Notes: generated by a model from the sequence alone, not told the origin. Positions 32,252 through 43,659 are shown, counted from the stretch's first letter. The stretch is DNA of 64,000 nucleotides from Adiantum capillus-veneris (GCA_014529385.2 CM043943.1:158738247-158802246); one strand, 5' to 3'. Made by a program: numbers and translations.

Positions 32252-32559
32252 TGAGAAGGATAAACCAAGGCTACAAACGGAACCCAAATGTACGACAATC
32301 TCAAATGAGGAGATGTGAGACTTATGTAGGTGATCATCCCACCCCATGGTGTAACACTCAGTCTAAACCACATCGTACGCTAGGGCAACAACCACCTCTT
32401 TTAAATGAATGTAGAGTAGTAGTTAGCTACACTCAACCAGCATATGTGTCACACACACCAATGAGAAATCAATACTCCATGGATGAAAACATCTTAACGT
32501 TCATAGCCAATCAAGAGTATGGTTCTAAGATCATTCTTACTAGAAAAGAACATCCATTG

Positions 32560-32652
32560 GTGGCACAACCAGGTAAGCAACAAGAAGGAATGTGCTATGA
32601 GCATGGAGGCAACCATTGGCCAAGAGATTGTCCTCATTGGGCAGGGAAGTAG
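32560..32652 (+). pseudogene. Degenerate zinc knuckle at the end of B2 Gag
   Basis: GMCYEHGGNHWPRDCPHWAGK occupies the place of the nucleocapsid knuckle after the capsid domain. Compared with C-x2-C-x4-H-x4-C it has His in place of the second Cys and is one residue shorter. The family's RNA-binding motif is therefore recognisable but altered. Confidence 0.6.
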
Positions 32653-32812
32653 AGATATGGAGATATTGTCTTGAATGTGATGTTACACGTCTCATTCCTA
32701 ATTTTCCAAAACACCAAAACAACAAGGAAAAAGCAACAATGAACATTGTAGGAATGTTACCCTCTTCAAGTGGATCTGAGGTAGAATCCATGGTTCCTAT
32801 AAATGTGATGAC

Positions 32813-33953
32813 TTGAGCTTAAGATTAAGAAGCTACCAAAAACAAACCAGCTGGGGAATCCATATTTCCTATTCAAACATAATTGAGAACATATCAATGA
32901 GGAATGAAAGAAAATTGTGGAAGGCTAAAAGAGATAAATTGAAAGCAAAAAGGCTGAAAGAGAATACCGCCCTAGAAACTAAACTGCAACAAACCAAAGA
33001 GTAGATGAAACAAGAAAAGAAAAACAAAGAACGAATGGGAAATGAGAAATTATCAAAAATCTCATCTGGAGGCTTGGCCTTGGTAGAAAAGCTAACGAGT
33101 AATTAGATTCCATGTTATAAGCTTATGAGGCTAGAATGAAACCCAATCAGACATTAGAACAAATATTGTTCACATATCCACATCCAAAAAATGAAACCAA
33201 ACAAATGCAAATATGCAAATGGCTCATAGAGATAGCTTAAGCTCTAATGCAGCCAGAAATATTGAATATTCTTCAACAAGGCCTCAACAAGTAGTGCATG
33301 TACCTGAAAAGGAGGACAAGATCACACTAAAAGAAAACAAAACGATTGAACTAAGTAAACTAGGGAATGAAATTCCATTGGATACGAGGGTAGTGGCAAA
33401 CACTATGGACGAGGTGGACTCTCATGAGATGCATCCAGTACTTGAAGTGGAAGAACCATGGCCACAATCCTTGTGGGAAACAATCAGAACCACAAAGATG
33501 GTAGTGCTACTTTACAGTCAACACCTATCCCTAAGATCAACATGGAACACAAGTTCTATCCAAGAGATATACAATCTCTACACAGGGATGTAGGGTCTAT
33601 AGCATCTAAAGAAAGCAAACCACACTCTCTATAGAGTTTGCCATCCTTCATAGGAGAACACAAAACAAAATACAAGGTTAGTGTGGTACCATCCCAGTGG
33701 AAATCCACACAAAAAATTATGGATACCAAAAGATTGCACAAATTGATGTCTTCTCCTATACAATGCACACTTTCTCTCTCAAAGTTGCTGAAAATTAGAC
33801 CGCATCTATGGGGCCAAATGGGAAAACACCTGGAAAAGATGGGGTTGAAAATACCTTCACATGACAAAGTTAAAGATGAGAACATGGATAGTATGACTCA
33901 ATCCGAGAAACTAAAGGCAAAGTTGGTACGAGTGAATAAGGTGGGTGACTATT
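32813..33953 (+). pseudogene. Post-Gag linker of B2
   Basis: 32813-33004 is a strongly charged K/E/R-rich helix (KLWKAKRDKLKAKRLKENT), a likely coiled coil. 33213-33593 is an acidic linker. 33638-33979 contains TLSLSKLLKIRPHLWGQMGK and then AKLVRVNKVGDYLL, resembling the stretch just before the protease in plant gypsy polyproteins. The last codons of that frame (LGVPSLQ) come from the inserted LTR, so the protein homology ends at 33953. Confidence 0.6.
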
Positions 33954-34868
33954 TGTTGGGGGTTCCATCGTTGCAATAGCTCCAATGACCAACAAAATTG
34001 TCAATACGTAGGGATGAGCTACCTGGTTAGGGTATGGAAACACTCACACGGTTAGTGAGCTAATCATGGCAACACAAATGGTTAATTCTATGAGGTGAGA
34101 TTCTTGGCCTATGGAGGAGCTAAGCCACAATGAAGGGCAATCTCCACATCCCTTCTCTTCACCTCTAATAAACCCAATCACACACACTACGATTGCAAGA
34201 CGCACACAACAATAATCCTATCATGCAACACACTAATTGCAAGCAGACACACATAGATCCATTGACCACCACACTCCAATCAAACCTATATGCACACACA
34301 AGCAAAAGAGGGCAATCACACAAGATTAGAGAGGGATTAACCACTAATTTGTTAAGATCTAGTTAATCTAAGCATCATAGGTAGTCATAAGAAGCATGAG
34401 AGAGGCATAGTGAAAGAGAATGAATCATTGATTAGTGTTAATCAAGTCTCATGAGCAAGGAGAAGCTCAATGACTCCATAGCCACACACCTCAAGAGCTT
34501 TCACCAAAGAGTGCTCTCAACAAATGAGCTTGAGAACCCTAATTTCCTTTACATACTGCCTTATGTACCTAGGGTAAAAATATGCAATGTCCGGCCGCCC
34601 AAGGCCTTTAGGGCTCCACCACTCACTAAATCTGCAACCTAGGCACATTAACTGACCTATTCTTTACAGCTTGGAACTCCCATTGAGCCCGTAACCACAT
34701 TAGAAATATTACAATGGCTTGAAGTAAATCAAGAATTTACAATACGTGACCATTTTGGGAAAATGTGTAACTCCAATATTTATTGCTTCTTCATGTTGAT
34801 CTTTGATGTGAATTCGTACGTCTTCGGTCTTTAGCAGCTTCTGTTAACTGACATTGACTCAGTTAACA
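33954..34868 (-). repeat. 3' LTR of family A (uninterrupted)
   Basis: On the minus strand it starts TGTTAACTGAGTC and ends GGAACCCCCAACA. It matches 11418-11741 plus 14686-15286. CCCTAGGTACATAAGG lies where the other copy has its TATA-like box, so the promoter here may be damaged. This copy defines the normal LTR length of about 915 bp. Confidence 0.85.
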
Positions 34869-34881
34869 TTCCCCCCTTCCG
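34869..34881 (-). promoter_or_regulatory. Polypurine tract of family A (minus-strand element)
   Basis: On the minus strand GGAAGGGGGGAAT abuts the LTR start TGTTAACT. It would prime plus-strand DNA. Confidence 0.8.
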
Positions 34882-36560
34882 ATTTTAGTGCTCGTCCTCG
34901 GACACTGTTGAAAAGTGTCCGTGGAGGATGTGGAAGGTTTTTGATTGGTTTTTGATGATTTGATTTTCTTCATTTGTCATTGAATTTGTTGATGAGGTTC
35001 AATTTGTTGCAGCATCTTCATTGATCCGAATATGTCTGATGTGAGAGATGATGTTGCATTTGTCCGTTGTAATAGCATAATGATGAGGCTACAGTTTATT
35101 TATGAAAAGTATGTACAAGGGAAGTAGAATGATGAGGTTCTAAATTAGGGTCTAATACCTGGATGACCAAAGGGAAAAACCCTGTGGAAAAAAGTGCCTT
35201 TGGGATACGCGTATTATTGGAGTACTTATTAGCATGGAAAATATTAATACAGTACATGGAATTAAAAAGGCAGCAAATATGAAAGAGTAGCATGTTGGAA
35301 CATTGGTTTGCATGTTGTAGTCCACTCAAGGTGCATAGGTGGAAGAAAAAAAGAGTGTCTAATGCATATGTCCAATGATGGGACATCCTATTTATGCATA
35401 CACACAAATGCATGGAAAACAATATGCTGTGCAAGAAAGATTTTGAGGGGTTCTTCATAATGATGGTGTAGTTGTAAAAGCATATGACATGGCTTTGCAA
35501 GCTGGAACCCCTTTAAGAATTGTTTTTGTTGATGAGGGTATATAGTGATCTCATCTTACTGTGCACTGTGCATGAGTGTTGGACTCTACGACACTCCACC
35601 AATTCTAAGTTAATAGACTTCGAATCTTATGCTCATCTCATCCAGCATGAGCAACATGACTTAGATATGCTCAACTCTTCCAGCTTGAGCGTAAGCCTAA
35701 TAACTACGACTCTTAGCACATAGTTTAATATGACTTGAAGCTGTGGGACTAATGCTTTGCTCATTTTATGGCTCAACAACCCGACTCTAACTATGCCAAA
35801 GAGTGTTTTTTTCACCTTGGCGACTTGACTTTGTTCTTGGGCTTACTACAAACATTTCTTCAGGTAAAAGTAAGCTTGAATCCTCAAAAAGGGGATTAGT
35901 GAAGGACCAAGTTGGCATTGAAGGTTTCTTTTGCCATACTTGTTTTATCATCTTTGAATTTGCATTCACGTTGGTTGGGTTGCCCTTCTTTGATAGTGAA
36001 GACTCCATTATCTGTTTGATTCTCCAATTAGGCTTGTTGATAGGAGTCTTTGATGTTGTTGTAGGCCTCTGTTCACTGTCGGCATTTGGCTTTTGACTAG
36101 GAGCATTGGAAGACTTTGGAATCCAAATCTTTTCAGGACCTTTGTAACTCCTTTGTTGACTTTGCTGAGCTTTAGGTCTTGTTGATTTCTTGATATCTTC
36201 ATGCAGGTATGGTGTAGTTACAATTGGCTTGTGGTTGACTGGTAGCCAAATCTTTTTATATCTAGTGTAGAATCCTTGTCTAAGAGGAACATTCTTTGAG
36301 ATCTATCTTTGTTTTGTATCCTCTTGAGAGTTGTGGTTGAATTTAGCATCTTTTGATGTTGTTCTGTTGCATACCTGTTTCTTAGGTATCCTAGGATATT
36401 GTCGAAGTTGATACCTTGTGGGCCGTCTTTCTTGGGAGGGTCTTGTGGTTACTTGATATGATCTAACCTATGATTTTGGCACATATATCTATCTGTTACC
36501 TCCATAGTACTTTTGTTCTTTTAAGCTCCATTGTGATGCTATCCATCCCATGTGTTTGTT
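34882..36560 (-). other. 3' region of the family A element
   Basis: Mostly broken coding followed by untranslated sequence. Minus-strand traces are MKISRNQQDLKLSKVNKGVT (36202), KRFGFQSLPM and SKKGNPTNVNANSKMIK. The last is shared with the Gag end at 10142-10745. From 35500 down it matches 10750-11417, including the reversed module CTTTGGTCATCCAGGT (about 35165-35210) that looks like a foreign LTR end. No RT is present. Confidence 0.6.
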
Positions 36561-36563
36561 TTT

Positions 36564-37445
36564 CTATGTTGATTTCTTGTCTTTAATCCAAACCGGATCA
36601 TTGACTTTGACTAAGTTGCTCGGAACAAACACTTGCTTGGCTTTCCTTTGCTTTCTTGAGTACTTTGGTTGAAATATCTTTGCTTTTCTGGGTGACTCCT
36701 TAAAGGTTTCAGTTGGGTCAGCAATTGACTTGACGTTTTGAAACCTTGAGTTGCTAGAAGCATCTGATCCATGAGGGTTCTTTGATGTAGAGGCATATGC
36801 TGTCACATCTTCTTTACTAAGCAATGGAGGGTCCACTTTAGCTTTACCTTTGTCTGTAAGATTTGTCTTCGATTCTTGTGACTTTTGCAACTCTGAATCT
36901 AGCGTTAACGGTACTTGTACCTGATGCTTGATAGCTCTTGGAAAAGAGAGTATTAACATTTTATCTTCTTTGTAGGTCTTGTGATGGTCTAACCACTGGT
37001 GTCCAAGGATGACATCTGCATGCATGTCATTTGAAGGCTTCACCTGAAACTTTACCTGCTCTTCATGATGTTGGATGCTAAGGGTAACAACCATTTCTTT
37101 TTGACTTGTAGCCTTACCTATGATGTATCTATTATTTGGCTTGCCTTGAGTAATCTCTAGAATACTCTGGATGTTTTCTGCAACCATATTGAAATTTGCT
37201 TCTTTATCCAATAGAGCATTACTTCTGACACTTGATCCTTTTGTACTGCTGAGAACTATAGCTATTCTCATTGGAGGTTCTATTGAAGATTTCTGTCTTG
37301 ATTTTTCCATGGTCTCATATTTATCTAATGTGTCTCTATGGAGGGTATCTTGAGACGCTGTCTTCCTCTCTGACTTACATCGGTTGATTTGACTGGCAAT
37401 GTCTGACTGATCTTTGGACTTCCTATTGCTTCTTGGCTTTTGCAA
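36564..37445 (-). CDS. Family A protein: second retropepsin-like domain and basic tail
   Basis: A 293-residue open frame. Residues ~75-110 (SNALLDKEANFNMVAENIQS) align with a retropepsin active-site loop in which D-T-G has become D-K-E. Residues ~110-170 hold the flap-like part and DMHADVILGHQWLDHHKTYK, the usual end strand. After that come a lysine-rich linker (TDKGKAKVDPP) and FVPSNLVKVNDPVWIKD, which parallels VSKEHIKVKDSIWIHE in family B. A plus-strand relative lies at 7013-7473. The missing glycine makes protease activity doubtful. The frame overlaps the next one (37423-38304) by 23 bases, suggesting one original polyprotein. Confidence 0.65.
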   Translation of the reverse strand: MQKPRSNRKSKDQSDIASQINRCKSERKTASQDTLHRDTLDKYETMEKSRQKSSIEPPMRIAIVLSSTKGSSVRSNALLDKEANFNMVAENIQSILEITQGKPNNRYIIGKATSQKEMVVTLSIQHHEEQVKFQVKPSNDMHADVILGHQWLDHHKTYKEDKMLILSFPRAIKHQVQVPLTLDSELQKSQESKTNLTDKGKAKVDPPLLSKEDVTAYASTSKNPHGSDASSNSRFQNVKSIADPTETFKESPRKAKIFQPKYSRKQRKAKQVFVPSNLVKVNDPVWIKDKKST

Positions 37446-38304
37446 CTTTGTTCTTCTTTACTTCTGGATTTGGTGGCATCCTCCGCTCAATATCTATTGT
37501 GGTTGCCCTTTGCTCTGTTTGATCTGTACTTGATATTGCCTGATTTTCTTTAAGCTCTTCTGAAATTCTACTTGATGGAGATGAATCATTTATAATAAGA
37601 TTTGATTTGATATAAGTCTCCATTTTAACTGTACTTGAGGACTTTGTGCTGTCGTCCACGAGTGACCAGTCTTGGTCTTCATTCTTAGTTGTCTCTGAAA
37701 ACTGCATCTTCATTGAACTCTGTATCTCTAGGACCTTTTGGGCCATTGGCATTCCCATTATGATGTCGTCTGGCATATCTTTTGCTGTGATCACATGTAA
37801 TTGAGCTATGATGATCTTTGAACTTACTTCAATGGTGGTGGAGATGATTCCCCAGCATTCTGCTCGTTTGTCTCCAGATATGCTCACAAATTCAGGAGCA
37901 TCTTTGAGTTGTGGTTGGTCACATCTTTTCCAAGTGCAAAAAGACATGAGGTTCTTTTCTAGCTCAAAATCTAGCTTTACTTCACTTGACAACTTTTCTT
38001 CGTTGTCACTGGTGATGTTGCACTTGATCTTCTCAGGATTCGTGTTTGAATTGACTGCTTTTGTTGTGGCAGTGTCCTTTGGTTGAACTTTATCTGCATT
38101 TTCTTTGCTTTGATCACATGCTTCCATTGATGTCGACTCCATTGGCTGTAATATTGAACCTTTTTGCAATTGTTGAGCATTGTCTACCTGCATTTGGGTA
38201 ACCCTTGCCCTCAAAAGATCCACTGTATTGTCTGGCAGAATTTGTCTCTTCGGAGGAGATTTGGGTGGTGACCTTTGTGTATCCTTCTGGACTTTAGCTT
38301 TCAT
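37423..38304 (-). CDS. Family A protein: first retropepsin-like domain
   Basis: A 293-residue open frame, upstream of and overlapping 36564-37445. Residues ~1-45 contain a basic proline-rich lead (RSPPKSPPKRQ). The middle has DAPEFVSISGDKRAECWGII and VITAKDMPDDIIMGMPMAQK, which resemble the flap and the I-I-x-G strand of a retropepsin. No clear D-T-G was found. The end is acidic/serine-rich. As in family B, two protease-like units follow each other. It may instead be a capsid/linker segment that only resembles a protease. Confidence 0.45.
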   Translation of the reverse strand: MKAKVQKDTQRSPPKSPPKRQILPDNTVDLLRARVTQMQVDNAQQLQKGSILQPMESTSMEACDQSKENADKVQPKDTATTKAVNSNTNPEKIKCNITSDNEEKLSSEVKLDFELEKNLMSFCTWKRCDQPQLKDAPEFVSISGDKRAECWGIISTTIEVSSKIIIAQLHVITAKDMPDDIIMGMPMAQKVLEIQSSMKMQFSETTKNEDQDWSLVDDSTKSSSTVKMETYIKSNLIINDSSPSSRISEELKENQAISSTDQTEQRATTIDIERRMPPNPEVKKNKVAKAKKQ

Positions 38305-38325
38305 TGATTTTGACTTTTATGTCAC

Positions 38326-39487
38326 CTATCCTAGCAACTTGAGGCTTTGCATCATCTTTAGATAGTCTTTGACTTCAGTTGTACCATCCGTATGGGTTTG
38401 TACAAGGTCATGATCTTGCTGATATTCATTACCATGTGCATCTTGATATGCATAAGTGAGCTTTATCACATGTAACTGTCTGAACACTATTAAATTTGTC
38501 GGGTTTTGGATTTGATTCGTGGAGATTAGCTGAAACTTCTGTCCTTGATGATCTTCATAGAGGCATTTATCTGTAGACTCTGATGGAATCTGGGTCGTGG
38601 AAACTTCCAACAATCATATGGTATTTCAATGGTTTTTTCTTTGAAGAGGTCTGCTGGTTAAAGTCTAGGGCTTCCAACTGGTGTAGCATTTCCTGGTACA
38701 TAAGCTGAGCTTGATGGATTTACAACTCCCCCCTTCCTAGGGTGATCACTATAGACTGCTTCATTATAAGACTTCACAACTGTTTGGATTCGGTTTAGTC
38801 TCACCTTTTGGGACTGTGAAGTTACACTTTGGGTAGCACTGTTGACATTTGGTATCTATAAGCCTTTTGCATAATTTCCTATGTATCTCCTTGAAACATG
38901 ACAAATTACCAAGTCAAGCTGTAGATAGCATTATCTTTGTTCTGATATTGTCTATCCCATGGGTCTCCTATGATATGATCTTCTGTGGTTTTAGGACCCA
39001 AAGCATCATAGATGCTAGACTCTCGTCTATACCTATGACTATTTTGGTCAAAGTATACGTTTGTTTGGTCACAACATCGAAGCTCGATTTTTGATGGAGG
39101 AGAGTTTGGCTCTGAACAGATTTCTGGGTTTACTTGGGAAATATCCTTCAGCTCTAGAGAGGATGGGCTATAATAGATTCTTTCCTCTAAAATGAAACAT
39201 CCTTTTTTATCTATCACTGGACGCACTTCTATGAGATGGTATGTAGGCCGTTCAAACACTGGTTGATCCGTTTTGTACAATTTCCCTTTTTGGTCCACAT
39301 ATTGTGAATATGAATTATGGGTGCCATACAAAGCTAACATCATTTTGTTTGATGTGTCCCTTAGACTCATGAATGATTGCACACTTGTGGTAGTGGATGC
39401 AAAATCATTTGCAAATTTAACAGTCTTTCCAACCTTTGGTAATATCTCGACAACTTGACTAAATTCATGCAAGAATTTGTTGTTCAA
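38326..39487 (-). CDS. Unrecognised family A frames between zinc knuckle and protease
   Basis: Two minus-strand frames: 38906-39487 (193 residues; HEFSQVVEILPKVGKTVKFA ... CFILEERIYYSPSSLELKDI ... NPEICSEPNSPPSKIELRCC) and 38326-38613 (95 residues; LVQTHTDGTTEVKDYLKMM). Neither matches a capsid, protease or polymerase I know. Their position after a zinc-knuckle-like motif and before protease domains is not standard for gypsy. They could be an accessory domain specific to this family. Function unknown. Confidence 0.4.
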
Positions 39488-39645
39488 ATAATCAATTTTA
39501 ATATTTTTAGGTGTCTGTGCATCTTTATGCTGATTTTGAACTTGTAGTGTTTTTGCTGGTGCTTATAATGGTAATGCAGAATCATCTGATTGCATTAAAA
39601 TTGACGAGTTAGATGTACTTACATCGAGATCACATTTCCAATTTG

Positions 39646-39858
39646 CTATGTACCTTGCTTGGCAGTTGATGTGTCCCTGTTGGCTGGATTTCTTGGACAA
39701 TCTTCAGAAAAATATTCATCTTTTCGTCCACAATCTGAGCAATACGCCATGACTGGTGGTATTTCATCTGGCTCTATCATGTCAAGCTCTTGAAGAGGAG
39801 CTCCTATTTTTATGCTTGCCAAGTTGTCGACTTCTTCTTTTAAAACACTGAGCATCAA
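39646..39858 (-). pseudogene. Zinc-knuckle-like fragment of family A
   Basis: The 70-residue frame contains YCSDCGRKDEYFSEDCPRNP. Against C-x2-C-x4-H-x4-C the His is Glu and the last spacing is one longer, so it is a degenerate knuckle. It marks the end of a Gag. The capsid itself is not recognisable upstream (40.0-40.6 kb has only short broken frames). Downstream, the unknown frames start about 160 bp away. Confidence 0.5.
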
Positions 39859-40739
39859 GCTGTAGATTGCTCTGTCTTGACCTTTGTACTGTCTTTGGCT
39901 TTATTCTCCAATTAAGGTTGGCTTCTATTGGTTGATCTGTTGGATCTTCCATTTTTGGTTCTTGACTTTAGATCTGACCACTGTAATCCATGTACAATGA
40001 CCCTAATTGCATATGCACTAAATGTTTGTTTTGCGGACTTGTGCAGGTCTTTGGATAACACTTGGGTTGACTTTTTGAACTTTTATCTGCACCTCATGTT
40101 TAAGCTTGCAATACCTGGCTCCACTGAAGTCAGTGAACATCTGGGAGTTCTCTCAATCTGGCTTTACTCTGATCAATAAGATCTTGGCTTTTGTGTTGCT
40201 TTTACTGCTCATTAGATATCTATGGCCTTTTGAATCTTTGTACAAGACTTTGTCTCCATGTAGCCATATAGTTGTAAAATCTGGTCGATTGCAGTTGCAC
40301 TTGTGCTGCCACTGCTATTGGCTTGTCCTGCTGTACTTAAACTCTCGGATCGTTTTGAGTCCATGATGTTGACTGGTTTGTAAAAACTATCTCCTGGCAG
40401 ATTTTGGTATCAATTAGCAGAATTTTTGCTGCTCGTACTAGCTTAATCTGCATTCACATGTGAGTTGCCTCTGTTCGTCCAATTAGAAGCTAATTTGCAA
40501 TGCAATTGCTTGCACTAGCCAATTTCTAACATGCAAAATTTAAAAATTTACCTGCCGCTCAACTGCTTCGAGTTGATCTTTTTTCTCGCTTTCTCTGGCT
40601 AATCTCTGGTTCACTTTGCACGGTTTTCTCGATTTACGGCTCTTTTGGCTTTTTTGCGGTTTGTTCGGTGTGCGATACACTACTTCCCGGCTTCCCTTGT
40701 GTTGCTATTTTCCTTGGCGTTGTTTTTTGCTTTTCGGCC

Positions 40740-41175
40740 TTTTCTGACACTTTCTGCGACTTCCTTTTTAATTTTTCTAATTTTTTATGAATTTTTGAAT
40801 TTTCTAATGTTTTTGTATTTTTATGATTTTTAATGCTTTTTTGGAAAAGTTCTGATTTTTAATAATTTTTTTGATAATTTTTTAATTTTTATGAATTGTT
40901 TATGATTTATTGAAATTTTCTCGATCAATTTTGGACTTCTTTAGGATTTCTATGAATTTTTTAGTTTTTTACTATTTTTGTAAATTGTTTTGCGAATTTT
41001 TGAAAATTTTTGTGATTTTCTATTTGTTTTTTGTTTTTTTGTGAATTTTCTATGTTTTTTTCTTTTTTTTAATTAAAAAATACTCTTTTTTTAAAATGAG
41101 TTTTCTATTTTTTATAATTTTTTAACTCTTTTTTTTAATTGGGTTTTTGAAAATTTTTATTGTTTTTACGATTTT
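40740..41175. repeat. T-rich low-complexity tract
   Basis: Imperfect repetition of short units such as GAATTTTT and GATTTTTTAATTTTT with few G/C bases. No coding. Confidence 0.85.
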
Positions 41176-42324
41176 TCTTGTGATTTTTTTTTACTAATAT
41201 ACAAATAAATGAAATGAAATGTAAAAGGGAAAAATGAAATTGAAACAAAATGAAATGAATCAATACAAAAGTCAATGACATAAAAAAAGGCAAAAAGACA
41301 AAAGGCGCATCACGTTGAGAAGAGGCCCCCCTTTTTTTTGTCTTCTTGTGTTGTGTGTGTAAGGGTGGCTTTACACACCACAAAGCGCGAGAACGGCGAC
41401 AGAAGCAGAAGAAGAGAGAAGAAGAAGATTATTTTAGGGTCGTAGGAAACTATACCAAGAGATCGTAAAGATCTATCCCCGACGAGGAAAGTCCATGCGC
41501 CGAAAGGCATGCTCGGAATCCAAAAAAAAAAAAGGCAAATTTAGGCCGAAAATTAGTCGAAAACGTTGAAAATCACTCGAAAATCTAAAAATCTGCCAAA
41601 AAATTCTAGAAACCTTATAAAATCATCATCATTTACAACCAAACACTTCTGACACGCAAAAGCACACTAAAAATAATACATTTTTTTGAAAACGCCAATT
41701 TCGACAAAATTGGCCACCTGACCCTCGAAAATAGTAAAACGTTCAGAAATTGACCACGGAGGGCACAAATGCAAACAAAATGATGCTACGTACACACAAA
41801 ATAGCTTGTAAAGATGGCAAAATCAAATATTTATGGAATTATCCAAAAATTAATTAAAAAATAGCAAAAAATTGTCAAAAAATTACAAGAATTATGAAAA
41901 AAATTCCAAAAAATTTCTACAAATTCTCCACATTGGGTAATAGTGCAGCCAAATAAAATTACACAAATTACATGGATTAAATGCCAAAAAATTTTATTAA
42001 TAAAATCAAGACTAGGCAATTAAACCGACAAAATTATCGACAAATTTACGTCAAAATTTGACGCAATTGAAATGTATAAAACCCTATTTTGAGCATAAAA
42101 ACGTAGAAATTAATCATTGCACACATCAATTATGCAATCAAAATATGAATCAATCATGCAAATTTAACACTTTTAAGGCACACACTAAAAAATTGGTAGG
42201 TTTTACCAATCTTTAGGTGCGTACATAAAAGGGTTAAATTTGTCGAATTTGCAATATGACTTCACAAATCAATAGTTGGGCATGAGCACAACACAAATCA
42301 ATCATCACAATTGAAAAATCATAA

Positions 42325-42615
42325 CGGGTGAAAGCATGTTAACCTGTCATGCTTTTTCATGTCCCGGACAATGCTAACTAGCACAATTTTGACATATGTT
42401 AACTAGTACAATAACTTGAGCTACATCTCCAAGATCTATGACATATGATATATCAATAGAAAGCACTTGAAACAAGGAATCCAAATGTACAACCTCCGAC
42501 AAATTTTGATATTATTTGTAAAAAATTTACTGGACGCCCAACTTTTCAAAGATGTGCTAACTTGAAACTGCTAACTAGCACGAAAAGCGCGACAGGTTAA
42601 CATGCTTTCACCCGA
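42325..42615. repeat. 291-bp unit with perfect 24-bp terminal inverted repeats
   Basis: 42325-42348 (CGGGTGAAAGCATG...) is the exact reverse complement of 42592-42615 (...CATGCTTTCACCCG), with imperfect pairing continuing inwards (ATGCTTTTTC against GCGCTTTTC). GCTAACTAGCAC occurs near both ends. No transposase is present. It is MITE-like in form, but no clear target duplication flanks it (AA on both sides only), and it may instead be part of a palindrome-bearing leader. Confidence 0.75.
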
Positions 42616-43270
42616 ACGCACACATTGATTTTTAGGTGCACAAACATGAGCAAAATAGGCATGCACACACTCAATTAGAATGCACACACACTTGATTTTA
42701 GTGCACACACACTTGAAATTGACCATCCAAGTATGCAATCAACTCAACTAGGCACCCAATTAGCAACCTACAATCACCAATTAGCAATTGAAACTTGTCA
42801 AATCATACGCCACCGATTCTTAAAAATTTCGGCATTACAACGGCGTGCAGAAAATGAATAATCGCAAAATTTTCAATCCATAACATCAACATAGCATAGC
42901 ATTACATTGCATCAAAATTACATTGCATTATGGTGGGATTTCTACACAATTCTACACATCCTTAGATTCTAGGAAGGCTGAGAATACCACCTTAATTACA
43001 TTTCCATTGAAGATCAATTGAATGGTCGAGTGCTCCAATCCTTCATAGCAAACTAGTAAGTTAGCAAAAATTAGTCAAATTAGCAAGGGGTTAGTGTGAA
43101 ATTAGAGTGTGTAAACACACAATTGGCAAGATACAGATACACATTAGGGATTTATGAACACATTGCTTCATGCATATACATCCAAAATCCACAAAAACAT
43201 AAACACACTAGTGAAATTAGTGAGGGAATGCATTCGATTATGCCACAATTACACTAGGGTGAGCCATCTT

Positions 43271-43287
43271 CCCCGGCAGCGGCAACA
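43271..43287 (-). promoter_or_regulatory. Primer binding site (tRNA-Asp) of the minus-strand family A element
   Basis: The plus strand CCCCGGCAGCGGCAACA resembles the tRNA-Asp 3' end (CCCCGGCAACGGCGCCA), 14 of 17 positions equal. On the minus strand this is therefore a primer site in the right orientation and at the right end of the internal region. The 5' LTR that should abut it is absent. Confidence 0.6.
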
Positions 43288-43659
43288 GATACTGGCAACT
43301 CTAGATGTGTGCATAAACAAAATAACGCATGCAAAGTTTTGTGACGAGAATGGCTATGACATATAACTACCTATTTTACGATAAAAGTGTTGAAGGAAGC
43401 TAATGAAACTTGTGAGTATGAAAGAAAAATGGGTGAGACACACAACTACGTCATGGAGTGTGATGCAAATGCACAAAAGAAGGGGGAAGAGCATCCACAA
43501 GACTATGTCATCATCGACATAGTCTTGTGACTTCAAAAAAAGTGCAATTAAAAGCAGATGAAGAAGCAGTCGCTCCAAGTTCCACTTTAGATGTTCAATG
43601 AAATCAAGATCAAGAGAAGAATGAGGATAAGACAAAGGATCAACTATTTCCTACAAAGA

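Larger units (their letters stand above)
30730..33953 (+). mobile_element. Element B2: left part of a second B-family copy
   Basis: Homology to the B1 leader begins at about 30730 (TCATGATCCACATCTCCCAA, matching the fifth palindrome unit) and runs through the gag start. It continues past the point where B1 is deleted, giving the capsid end, zinc knuckle and linker. It stops exactly at 33953, where a family A LTR begins on the minus strand. The rest of the same copy resumes at 43288 as B3. The 5' LTR and most of the palindrome array are missing on the left. Confidence 0.78.
39859..43263 (-). other. Leader of the family A element, largely non-coding
   Basis: 3.4 kb without a convincing gene. 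40740-41170 is a T-rich (plus strand) degenerate repeat of GATTTTT/AATTTTT. 41340-41510 is GC-richer (a minus-strand frame there has no recognised domain). 41520-42300 is AT-rich. 42325-42615 carries a long inverted repeat (separate entry). The region leads from the primer site to the first coding, so it is read as 5' leader, unusually long. Confidence 0.45.
33954..43287 (-). mobile_element. Family A element (minus strand), nested in B2/B3
   Basis: On the minus strand: primer site (43287-43271), leader with AT-rich and palindromic sequence, a zinc-knuckle-like motif (39.7 kb), unknown open frames, two protease-like domains (38.3-36.6 kb), a 3' region, polypurine tract (34881-34869) and a 3' LTR (34868-33954). 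There is no RT, RNase H or integrase. The 5' LTR is missing: B3 sequence starts right at the primer site. One deletion that removed the 5' LTR together with ~0.5 kb of the host B element (its first protease segment) explains both gaps. Confidence 0.75.

Noticed and set aside
42074-42080. TATAAAA at 42.07 kb as a promoter
   Set aside because: It lies on the plus strand inside the leader of a minus-strand element in very AT-rich DNA; chance occurrence is likely.
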